Assembly (NCBI RefSeq): GCF_021601385.1
Contig: NZ_BQHO01000006.1
Coordinates: 124,001 to 188,000, forward strand
Direction of reading: 5' to 3'
Origin: Pseudomonas parasichuanensis
GTDB lineage: Bacteria > Pseudomonadota > Gammaproteobacteria > Pseudomonadales > Pseudomonadaceae
DNA length: 64,000 nt
Below the pieces are notes generated by a model. It saw only the letters and a program-made list of their open reading frames with translations, made no database searches and was not told where the DNA came from. A program made the translations under genes and the position numbers. This document shows, in pieces, positions 57,408 to 64,000 of this stretch. Each line of letters opens with the position of its first letter. Positions within the stretch are counted from its first letter, which is position 1.

Positions 57408-59468
57408 TCACCGGCGCTCGGCCGCGGTCGGCAGGGTGAAGCCCGACACCGAGCGGCGCATTTCACTGGCCATGCGCGCCAGGTGGCGGATGCTGTCGGC
57501 GGTGGCGCCGGAACCGGCGGAGGTCTGCGCGGTGATCTGCTGGATCACCGCCATGGTGTGGGAGATCTGCCCGGCGGACGAGGTTTGCAACTGGGCAGCG
57601 TCGGAGATGCTGTGGATAAGTTCGGCCAGGGTCTGCGACACCCCCTCGATTTCGGCCAGCGCCACCCCGGCGTCCTGCGCCAGGCGCGCGCCGCGTACCA
57701 CTTCGGCGGTGGTCTGCTCCATGGAGGTCACCGCCTCGTGGGTGTCGGCCTGGATGGTGCGCACCAGCGCCTCGATCTGCCGGGTGGCCGACGACGAACG
57801 TTCGGCCAGGCGTTGCACTTCGTCGGCGACCACGGCAAAGCCGCGCCCGGCCTCGCCGGCCAGCGAGGCCTGGATCGCCGCGTTGAGGGCGAGGATGTTG
57901 GTCTGATCGGCAATGTCGTCGATCAGGCTGACGATGTCGCCGATTTCCTGGGATGACTCACCCAGGCGCTTGATCCGCTTGGCGGTGTCCTGGATCTGCT
58001 CGCGGATGTTGTCCATGCCGTTGATGGTGTTGTGCACCACCTCGTTGCCCTTGTTGGCGATGGCCACCGAGCGCTCGGCCACCTTGGCCGACTCGTAGGC
58101 GTGGGCCGACACCCGGTCGATCGACTCGACCATGTCGCCCACCGCCTCCGAGGCCTCGCTGATCTGCGCGGCCTGGTGCTCGGAGGCCTTGGCCAGCTGG
58201 CGCGCGGTGTTCTGGGTATCCTGCACGGCGGCGGCGACCTGCTCGGCGCTGTGGTTGATGGTGGCGACCAGGTCGCGCAGCTGGTCGACCGAGTAGTTGA
58301 TCGAGTCGGCGATGGCGCCGGTGAAGTCTTCGGTGACCGCCACGGTGACGGTGAGGTCGCCGTCGGCCAGCTCTTCGATTTCGTCGAGCAGGCGCATGAT
58401 CGCCTGCTGGTTGCGTTCGTTCTTTTCGGCGGTTTCGCGCAGTTGGCGGTGGGTGGCACGCACCATCACCAGGCCGATGAGGATGATCGAGGCCAGCGCC
58501 AGCAGGCCCAGCACGTAGCCGCCGACGGTGTCGAGGGTGCGCCCGCTGGCCAGGTTTTCAAAACCGTTGGCCAGGTGCGAGGCCTCGTCGAGCAGGGTTT
58601 GCGAGAGGCTGAAGATGTTGCCGGCGGCTTCGCGCACCCGGAACAGTTCGGGCGAGGTTTCGAGGATTTCGTCCACCGAACCTGCAACGAACTGGAACAG
58701 CTCGGCAATTTCGGCCAGGCGCGCGCGGGCATCGGCGTCTTCGACCCGGGTCACCTGGATCGCCGGGTTACCGGCGAGCATGCCTTCGAGCACCTGGCCG
58801 AAGCGGCTGGCGTCGCGGCCGAAGGTGTCGGCGGCCTGCACCGAGCTGTCGTCGCCGGCCAGCACGGTGTTGACCGAACCGAGGATGCGCTCGGCCAGCA
58901 ACAGCTGGCGCTGGGCCACTGCCACCTGGCTGGCCGGGGCGCCGCTTTGCAGCAGGATCTCCACCACCTTTTCATACTCGACCTGCAACTGCGGCACGGT
59001 CTCGGCCAGGGTGGCCGCCACCTGGTGCAGCGACAGTACGGTCTGTTCGCTGGCCAGGATGGTGTCGGTGTTCTTGCGCAGGTTTTCCCAGTCCTGGCGC
59101 ACCGCGTCCATTTCGTCGCGCACGGTGGCCGGGGCGGCCGGCAGGCCGGTGGCCTTGTCGCCCTCGCGCAGGTAGCTCCAGCGCCGCTCGAAGTCGTTGC
59201 GGGCATCACTGAGCAGGCGGAAGGCCAAGGCCTTGCCGGCTGCCGCCTCGGTGGCGTTCTTGGCGATGCGTTGCGAGAGCACCCGCAGCTCGCCGGCGTG
59301 GCCGATGTACTGCTTGTCGTGGTTGGCCTGGGTGTTGAGGTAGGCGAAGTTGGCGAACAGCAGCACGATCGACAGGATCAGCACCACGAACAGCACGGTG
59401 ATCTGCGCGCTGCTGCGCGGGCGTTGGGCCACGGCGGCGGGGGAAACGGAGGGGCCTGGCTTGTTCAC
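57408..59468 (-). CDS. pilJ: Methyl-accepting chemoreceptor PilJ
   Basis: 686-aa membrane receptor of the Pil-Chp system. One N-terminal helix ([24 protein letters not shown]), periplasmic all-helical PilJ domains, a second helix ([20 protein letters not shown]), HAMP, and a long coiled-coil signalling domain with the tip [44 protein letters not shown]. Senses pilus retraction or surface contact in P. aeruginosa. Starts 12 bp after pilI stop; ends overlapping chpA. Confidence 0.95.
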   Translation of the reverse strand: MNKPGPSVSPAAVAQRPRSSAQITVLFVVLILSIVLLFANFAYLNTQANHDKQYIGHAGELRVLSQRIAKNATEAAAGKALAFRLLSDARNDFERRWSYLREGDKATGLPAAPATVRDEMDAVRQDWENLRKNTDTILASEQTVLSLHQVAATLAETVPQLQVEYEKVVEILLQSGAPASQVAVAQRQLLLAERILGSVNTVLAGDDSSVQAADTFGRDASRFGQVLEGMLAGNPAIQVTRVEDADARARLAEIAELFQFVAGSVDEILETSPELFRVREAAGNIFSLSQTLLDEASHLANGFENLASGRTLDTVGGYVLGLLALASIILIGLVMVRATHRQLRETAEKNERNQQAIMRLLDEIEELADGDLTVTVAVTEDFTGAIADSINYSVDQLRDLVATINHSAEQVAAAVQDTQNTARQLAKASEHQAAQISEASEAVGDMVESIDRVSAHAYESAKVAERSVAIANKGNEVVHNTINGMDNIREQIQDTAKRIKRLGESSQEIGDIVSLIDDIADQTNILALNAAIQASLAGEAGRGFAVVADEVQRLAERSSSATRQIEALVRTIQADTHEAVTSMEQTTAEVVRGARLAQDAGVALAEIEGVSQTLAELIHSISDAAQLQTSSAGQISHTMAVIQQITAQTSAGSGATADSIRHLARMASEMRRSVSGFTLPTAAERR

Positions 59469-59480
59469 GTCGAAAGTCCT

Positions 59481-60035
59481 CTACAACGCCACATCGAGAA
59501 AGCCCGGTGCCTGGGCCAGGGCGAACGGGCTGAAGATCGCCCAGTTGCGCTCACGGGGGAAATGCCCCTGCACGAAGGGTGCGGCGGCGCGGATCAACGG
59601 CTGCGGCGGCGACAGTTCGAGGCTGCTCAGGGCGAAGTGCTGCAGGCCCACCACTTCGTCCACCAGCAGCCCGGCGAACAGCTCTTCGTGGTCCAGCACC
59701 AGCACCCGCCGTTGCTTGCCCGCCGCCGCCGGGCCAAGGCCGAAGAACGCGCTCAGGTCCATCACCGGCAACAGCCGCCCGCGCAGGTTGGCCACCCCGC
59801 GCACCCAGGGCTGCACCCCCGGCACCCGGCTGCTGCGCGGTTCACGCAACACCTCGGCGACCTCACCCATGGGCGCGACGAACCATTGCCCGGCAATGCG
59901 AAAGCCGATGCCACTCCACTGCTGCAGGCGGGTGTCCTGGGGCGGCTGGTCGGCCACCAGCAGGCGGCAACGCCGGTCGATGTCCAGCAGCAGCTCGAAG
60001 GCGGTCAGCGCCGCGCCCTGAGGGCGAGTGGTCAA
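59481..60035 (-). CDS. pilI: PilI, CheW-like coupling protein
   Basis: 184-aa CheW-fold protein linking PilJ to ChpA. FELLLDIDRRCRLLVADQP at the start, then GIGFRIAGQWFVAPMGEVAEVLREPR, VPGVQPWVRGVANLRGRLLPVMDLSAFFG, and NWAIFSPFALAQAPGFLDVAL, matching PilI throughout. The only reasonable start is TTG at 60035, which overlaps the pilH stop (TTGA), giving tight coupling; ATG codons upstream lie inside pilH in another sense. Between pilH and pilJ. Confidence 0.88.
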   Translation of the reverse strand: MTTRPQGAALTAFELLLDIDRRCRLLVADQPPQDTRLQQWSGIGFRIAGQWFVAPMGEVAEVLREPRSSRVPGVQPWVRGVANLRGRLLPVMDLSAFFGLGPAAAGKQRRVLVLDHEELFAGLLVDEVVGLQHFALSSLELSPPQPLIRAAAPFVQGHFPRERNWAIFSPFALAQAPGFLDVAL

Positions 60036-60397
60036 GCGCCGAGCACCTCGACCAGCTTGGCGATCAACGCGTCCTCTTCCACGGGCTTGGTCAGGAAGTC
60101 GCGGGCGCCCTGGCGCGTGGCCCAGATGCGGTCGGTTTCCTGGTCCTTGGTGGTGACCACGATCACCGGGATGGCGCTGGTCTCTGGGTCTTTGCTCAGC
60201 TGGCGGGTGGCCTGGAAGCCGTTCATGCCGGGCATGACGATGTCCATCAGCACCGCATCGGGCTTTTCCTGGCGGGCCAGGGCCACGCCGTCGGCGCCGT
60301 TGCTGGCCTTGAGCACCTGGTGGCCGTGTTTTTCCAGCCACTCGGTCAAGCGGTACATCTCGGTCGGCGAATCGTCGACAATCAGAACTCGGGCCAT
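60032..60397 (-). CDS. pilH: Response regulator PilH
   Basis: 121-aa single-domain receiver. Acidic pocket VDDSPTEMY, phosphoacceptor VLMDIVMPGMNGF, Lys in LTKPVEEDAL. In P. aeruginosa PilH is a second CheY-like output or phosphate sink that opposes PilG. ATG at 60397 with GGGG upstream; follows pilG by 49 bp and overlaps pilI by four bases. Confidence 0.93.
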   Translation of the reverse strand: MARVLIVDDSPTEMYRLTEWLEKHGHQVLKASNGADGVALARQEKPDAVLMDIVMPGMNGFQATRQLSKDPETSAIPVIVVTTKDQETDRIWATRQGARDFLTKPVEEDALIAKLVEVLGA

Positions 60398-60446
60398 GCT
60401 GTTTCCCCATGAGGAACGTGAGACGCCGCCTTGTATGCCGGCGGCG

Positions 60447-60848
60447 TCAGGGTGCGTTTGGGTCCTGCGCGGCGAAACCGGGCACATGGGCGCGGATTGC
60501 ATCGAGCAGTTCTTCCTTGTTGAACGGTTTGGTCAGGAACTGGTCGGAGCCCACCACCCGGCCGCGGGCCTTGTCGAACAGGCCGTCGCGGGAAGAGAGC
60601 AGGATGACCGGGGTGTCCTTGAATTCGCTGTTGTGCTTGATCACCGCGCAGGTCTGGTAGCCGTCCAGGCGCGGCATCAGCACGTCGACGAAAATGATGC
60701 GTGGCTTGTGGTCGATGATTTTCGCCAGGGCGTCGAAGCCATCGCTGGCGGTGATCACCTCGCAGCCCGCCTCGCCGAGCAACATCTGGGCAGTGCGGCG
60801 GATCGTGCGCGAATCGTCGATCACCATCACCTTCAGGGGTTGTTCCAT
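60447..60848 (-). CDS. pilG: Response regulator PilG
   Basis: 133-aa single-domain receiver, first gene of the pilGHIJ-chpAC operon. VIDDSRTIRRTAQML, phosphoacceptor IFVDVLMPRLDGYQ and LTKPFNKEELLDAI. PilG in P. aeruginosa controls pilus extension and cAMP. Divergent from gshB with 182 bp in between for both promoters. Confidence 0.94.
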   Translation of the reverse strand: MEQPLKVMVIDDSRTIRRTAQMLLGEAGCEVITASDGFDALAKIIDHKPRIIFVDVLMPRLDGYQTCAVIKHNSEFKDTPVILLSSRDGLFDKARGRVVGSDQFLTKPFNKEELLDAIRAHVPGFAAQDPNAP

Positions 60849-61030
60849 AGTTGCGCTTCTGCCTGGTCGCGAATTCGCCGAAGGGCCGTGCAGGCCACGT
60901 GCCAGGCCTTTTTAGCACACTCCGCAGGGCCATTCCATCTGCCCGCCCCCTTGACCGGGCGCGCGCCCGGCGCCACCCTGAGCCACTTTTTCGTGCCATC
61001 GCGGCCACCCGCCGCCAAGAGGAATTACCC

Positions 61031-61984
61031 ATGAGCGTTCGCCTCGGGATTGTCATGGACCCAATCGCGTCCATCTCCTATAAAAAGGACAGCTCGCTGG
61101 CCATGCTGCTGGCCGCCCAGGAGCGTGGCTGGAGCCTGTTCTACATGGAACAGCGCGACCTGTACCAGGGCGAAGGCAAGGCTCGCGCGCGGATGCGCCC
61201 ACTGAAGGTGTTCGCCGACCCGGCGCGCTGGTTCGAGCTGGGCGACGAGCAGGACAGCCTGCTCAGCGAGCTGGACGTGATCCTGATGCGCAAGGACCCG
61301 CCCTTCGACATGGAGTTCGTCTACAGCACCTACCTGCTGGAGCAGGCCGAGGCCGACGGCGTGCTGGTGGTCAACCGCCCGCAGAGCCTGCGCGACTGCA
61401 ACGAGAAACTGTTCGCCACGCTGTTCCCGCAGTGCACGCCGCCGACCCTGGTCAGCCGCCGCCCGGACATCATCCGTGAGTTCGCCGCCAAGCACGGCGA
61501 CGTGATCCTCAAGCCGCTGGACGGCATGGGCGGCACCTCGATCTTCCGCCACCGGGTCGGCGACCCCAACCTGTCGGTGATCCTCGAGACCCTGACCGCC
61601 CTGGGCGCCCAGCAGATCATGGCCCAGGCCTACCTGCCGGCGATCAAGGACGGCGACAAGCGCATCCTGATGATCGACGGCGAGCCGGTGGACTACTGCC
61701 TGGCGCGCATCCCGGCCAGCGGCGAGACCCGCGGCAACCTGGCCGCCGGAGGCCGTGGCGAAGCCCGCCCGCTGAGCGACCGCGATCGCTGGATCGCCGC
61801 GCAGGTTGGCCCCACCCTGCGCGAGAAGGGCCTGCTGTTCGTCGGCCTGGACGTGATCGGCGAGCACCTCACCGAAATCAACGTGACCAGCCCGACCTGC
61901 ATCCGCGAGATCGATGCCGCCTTCAATACCAACATCGGCGGCAAGCTGATGGATGCCATTGATCGCAAGCTGCAAGCGCGCTGA
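61031..61984 (+). CDS. gshB: Glutathione synthetase
   Basis: 317-aa ATP-grasp ligase, second step of glutathione synthesis (gamma-Glu-Cys plus Gly). RLGIVMDPIASISYKKDSSLAMLLAAQ at the start, MRKDPPFDMEFVYSTYLLE, ILKPLDGMGGTSIFR in the ATP lid, GNLAAGGRGEARPLS and FVGLDVIGEHLTEINVTSPTC. Standard length; ATG 61031 with AAGAGGAA upstream. Gene order pil-gshB-tonB-algH-ruvX is conserved in pseudomonads. Confidence 0.96.
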   Translation: MSVRLGIVMDPIASISYKKDSSLAMLLAAQERGWSLFYMEQRDLYQGEGKARARMRPLKVFADPARWFELGDEQDSLLSELDVILMRKDPPFDMEFVYSTYLLEQAEADGVLVVNRPQSLRDCNEKLFATLFPQCTPPTLVSRRPDIIREFAAKHGDVILKPLDGMGGTSIFRHRVGDPNLSVILETLTALGAQQIMAQAYLPAIKDGDKRILMIDGEPVDYCLARIPASGETRGNLAAGGRGEARPLSDRDRWIAAQVGPTLREKGLLFVGLDVIGEHLTEINVTSPTCIREIDAAFNTNIGGKLMDAIDRKLQAR

Positions 61985-62086
61985 CCGAGGACAGGTGGCA
62001 ACACCGTACAGTGGGGTATGATGCCGGTCCTTTTTGACTGAGCTGCTGCCCCGCTTAAGGTTTGCCTAGCGGTTGCTGGATATCCG

Positions 62087-62986
62087 ATGACGCTCCCCGC
62101 CGACATCCCTGCTGACCTGCTGCCACCCCGCGTTCGCCCGGTGGACCGGCTCGGCTTTACCCTGTTCCTGGCCGCGCTGGTGCACCTGGCGTTGATCCTG
62201 GGCGTTGGTTTCACGGTGATCAAACCCGCTGAAATCCGCCACACCATGGACATCACCCTGGCCACCTTCAAGAGCGAGAAGGCGCCCGAGAAGGCCGATT
62301 TCCAGGCCCAGGAAAACCAGCAGGGCAGCGGCACCCTGGACAAGAAAGCGGTACCCAAGACCACCGAGGTGGCGCCGTTCCAGGACAGCAAGATCAACAA
62401 GATCACCCCGCCGCCGGCCGCGAAAGTGGAGTCGCCACCCGCCCCGCAGAAGTCAGTGGTCGCCACCCAGGCGCCAAAGCAGCAGAAAGTCGAGCCCAAG
62501 CCGAAGGAAAGCAAGCCACAGCCCAAGGCTGAGGCCAAGGCGCCGGACTTCGACAGCTCGCAACTGTCCAGCCAGATCGCCAGCCTTGAGGCCGAGCTGT
62601 CCAACGAACAGCAGCTGTACGCCAAACGCCCGCGCATCCACCGCCTGAACGCGGCCTCGACCATGCGCGACAAGGGCGCCTGGTACAAGGAAGAGTGGCG
62701 CAAGAAGGTCGAGCGCATCGGCAACCTCAACTACCCAGACGAAGCACGGCGCCAGCAGCTGTACGGCAGCCTGCGGCTGATGGTGTCGATCAACCGCGAT
62801 GGCTCGCTGTATGAAGTGCTGGTACTGGAATCGTCCGGCCAGCCGGTGCTGGACCAGGCGGCCCAGCGCATCGTGCGCCTGGCGGCGCCGTTCGCGCCGT
62901 TTACCGGGGACATGGCGGAGTTCGATCGGCTGGAGATCATCCGCACCTGGCGCTTTGCCCGTGGGGATCGACTTTCGAGCAACTGA
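62087..62986 (+). CDS. tonB: TonB-like energy transduction protein
   Basis: 299-aa protein anchored by one N-terminal helix (FTLFLAALVHLALILGVGF; contains the SxxxH-like His in LVHLAL). A Pro/Lys-rich spacer (about 85-165, for example PKPKESKPQPKAEAK) spans the periplasm. The C-terminal TonB domain reads YPDEARRQQLYGSLRLMVSINRDGSLYEVLVLESSGQPVLDQAAQRIVRLAAPFAPF. Follows gshB after 102 bp. The main siderophore tonB with exbBD is usually elsewhere; no exbB or exbD is adjacent here, so this is a second TonB, perhaps used with other receptors or with pili. Confidence 0.9.
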   Translation: MTLPADIPADLLPPRVRPVDRLGFTLFLAALVHLALILGVGFTVIKPAEIRHTMDITLATFKSEKAPEKADFQAQENQQGSGTLDKKAVPKTTEVAPFQDSKINKITPPPAAKVESPPAPQKSVVATQAPKQQKVEPKPKESKPQPKAEAKAPDFDSSQLSSQIASLEAELSNEQQLYAKRPRIHRLNAASTMRDKGAWYKEEWRKKVERIGNLNYPDEARRQQLYGSLRLMVSINRDGSLYEVLVLESSGQPVLDQAAQRIVRLAAPFAPFTGDMAEFDRLEIIRTWRFARGDRLSSN

Positions 62987-62988
62987 TT

Positions 62989-63105
62989 GGGGCCGCTTTG
63001 CGCCCCATCGCCGGCAAGCCGGCTCCCACAACGACCGCATAAACCCAAGCCATGCGCTATCCCTGTGGGAGCTGGCTTGCCAGCGATGGGCTGCAAAGCA
63101 GCCCC
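62989..63105. repeat. REP pair, type A, with outer hairpins
   Basis: GGGGCCGCTTTGCGCCCC, ATCGCCGGCAAGCCGGC on the left; TGTGGGAGCTGGCTTGCCAG and GGGCTGCAAAGCAGCCCC on the right. Begins 3 bp after the tonB stop. Confidence 0.92.
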
Positions 63106-63161
63106 AGGCTGTCCTGCAGAGCACCTTGCCAGCCCCGCCACCTGGCGCCACACTAGCGCTC

Positions 63162-63731
63162 ATGAAAACCTTCGCCCCCAGCTACCTCAAGCACCAGTTC
63201 CTGATCGCCATGCCGCACATGGCCGACCCGAACTTTGCCCACACCCTCACCTACATCGTCGAGCACAACGCCAACGGCGCCATGGGGTTGGTGGTCAACC
63301 GCCCGCAGGAGCTGAACCTGGGCGATATCCTCGAACAGTTGCGGCCCGACGAAACGCCCCCGGCCAGCACCCTGCAGGTGCCCATCTACCTGGGCGGCCC
63401 AGTGCAGACCGACCGCGGTTTCGTGCTGCACAGCGACGAGTGCAGCTTCCAGGCCACCGTGGCCCTGGAAGGCCTGTCGCTGACCACCTCCCAGGACGTG
63501 CTGCTGGCCATCGCCGCTGGCGTGGGCCCGAAAAAGAGCCTGATCACCCTCGGCTATGCGGGCTGGGAAGCCGGCCAGCTGGAAGCCGAACTGGCCGACA
63601 ACGCCTGGCTCAACTGCCCGTTCGACCCCGCGATCCTCTTCGGCATGGACAGCGAGCAGCGCCTGGGCGCGGCCGCCGCCAGCCTCGGCATCAACCTGAG
63701 CCTGCTCACCAGCCAGGCGGGGCACGCCTGA
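63162..63731 (+). CDS. algH: YqgE/AlgH family protein
   Basis: 189-aa cytoplasmic protein of the UPF0301/AlgH family: [78 protein letters not shown] and [26 protein letters not shown]. First linked to alginate regulation in P. aeruginosa; biochemical role unsettled. The TGA stop overlaps the ATG of ruvX (TGATG), so the two are coupled. Confidence 0.93.
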   Translation: MKTFAPSYLKHQFLIAMPHMADPNFAHTLTYIVEHNANGAMGLVVNRPQELNLGDILEQLRPDETPPASTLQVPIYLGGPVQTDRGFVLHSDECSFQATVALEGLSLTTSQDVLLAIAAGVGPKKSLITLGYAGWEAGQLEAELADNAWLNCPFDPAILFGMDSEQRLGAAAASLGINLSLLTSQAGHA

Positions 63732-64000
63732 TGGCCGAGCTGCGCCTGCTGCTGGGCTTCGACTACGGCAGCAAACAGATCGGCGTGGCCGTCGGCCAGG
63801 TGATCACCGGCCAGGCCCGCGAGCTCTGCGTGCTCAAGGCACAGAACGGCGTGCCGGACTGGAACCAGGTCGAAAAGCTGATCAAGGAATGGAAACCCGA
63901 CGCCATCGTCGTCGGCCTGCCGCTGAACATGGACGGCACGCCCAGCGAGATGAGCGAGCGCGCCGAAAAATTCGCCCGTCGCCTCAATGGCCGTTTCAAC
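63731..64000 (+). CDS. ruvX: RuvX/YqgF pre-16S rRNA nuclease, 5' part (runs off the window)
   Basis: First 90 codons of the gene, start ATG overlapping the algH stop. [22 protein letters not shown] carries the RNase H-like first acidic residue (Asp in [10 protein letters not shown]), and [25 protein letters not shown] is the second family motif. YqgF processes the 5' end of 16S rRNA precursor. The remaining about 50 codons lie beyond the window. Confidence 0.93.
   Translation, partial: MAELRLLLGFDYGSKQIGVAVGQVITGQARELCVLKAQNGVPDWNQVEKLIKEWKPDAIVVGLPLNMDGTPSEMSERAEKFARRLNGRFN

Noticed and set aside
58032-61034. 1000-aa plus-strand open frame opposite pilJ, pilI, pilH and pilG
   Set aside because: Runs across four genuine genes and their gaps, with no recognisable motif and no ribosome site; a GC-bias shadow.

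Overview
The window is a GC-rich chromosomal segment of a Pseudomonas, most likely from the P. putida group. Three things point there. The core gene order (putA, acyl-CoA dehydrogenase, dbpA, fba-pgk-epd-tktA, sahR-metK, ligB, mltA, ahcY-metF, rhlE, bioA, rsmE, pil/chp chemotaxis cluster, gshB, tonB, algH, ruvX) matches what I remember of that group. The intergenic gaps carry the paired palindromic REP elements typical of it. An SAH riboswitch precedes ahcY, as in Pseudomonas. No rRNA, tRNA, CRISPR array, insertion sequence or prophage was seen.

Layout. Positions 1-2558 hold the 3' part of putA and its terminator. Positions 2568-5317 are a small accessory patch of lower GC with a yefM-yoeB toxin-antitoxin pair, two small Pseudomonas-type proteins of unknown function and a two-gene module whose second product looks like a PARP-type ADP-ribosyltransferase toxin. 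From 5509 to 18358 lie an acyl-CoA dehydrogenase, a second-type TldD/TldE pair, an MdtD-like exporter, dbpA, a YhiN-type flavoprotein, a YccS-type membrane protein, an orphan periplasmic binding protein and an ElaA-type acetyltransferase. From 18624 to 21610 a minus-strand run encodes a receiver-PAS-GGDEF-EAL protein, a YgjP-type metalloprotease and a small winged-helix protein.

Positions 21832-28041 form a central carbon cluster on the minus strand (tktA, epd, pgk, two small lipoproteins, fba). Divergently, sahR-metK (28291-30492) and later ahcY-metF (38349-40745) make up the methyl cycle: metK makes SAM, ahcY removes SAH, metF supplies methyl-THF. One half appears to be controlled by a protein (SahR and a perfect 13-bp palindrome), the other by an RNA (SAH riboswitch). 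Between them are ligB, a DUF1090 protein, a cytochrome c'-like lipoprotein, mltA, a MAPEG protein, an EamA transporter, an Na+/H+ antiporter and a thioesterase.

Positions 40815-51459 hold a glycosyltransferase-like orphan, a second binding protein, rhlE, yceI-cybB, a secreted flavin amine oxidase with a Lys/Ala/Pro tail, bioA, rsmE and a hemolysin-III family protein. Positions 51663-60848 are the complete minus-strand pilG-pilH-pilI-pilJ-chpA-chpC chemosensory operon for type IV pili/surface signalling. The window ends with gshB, tonB, algH and the start of ruvX.

Repeats are the most conspicuous non-coding feature: about 15 inverted REP pairs or single elements of three sequence types sit in gene gaps, including nested and chimeric examples.
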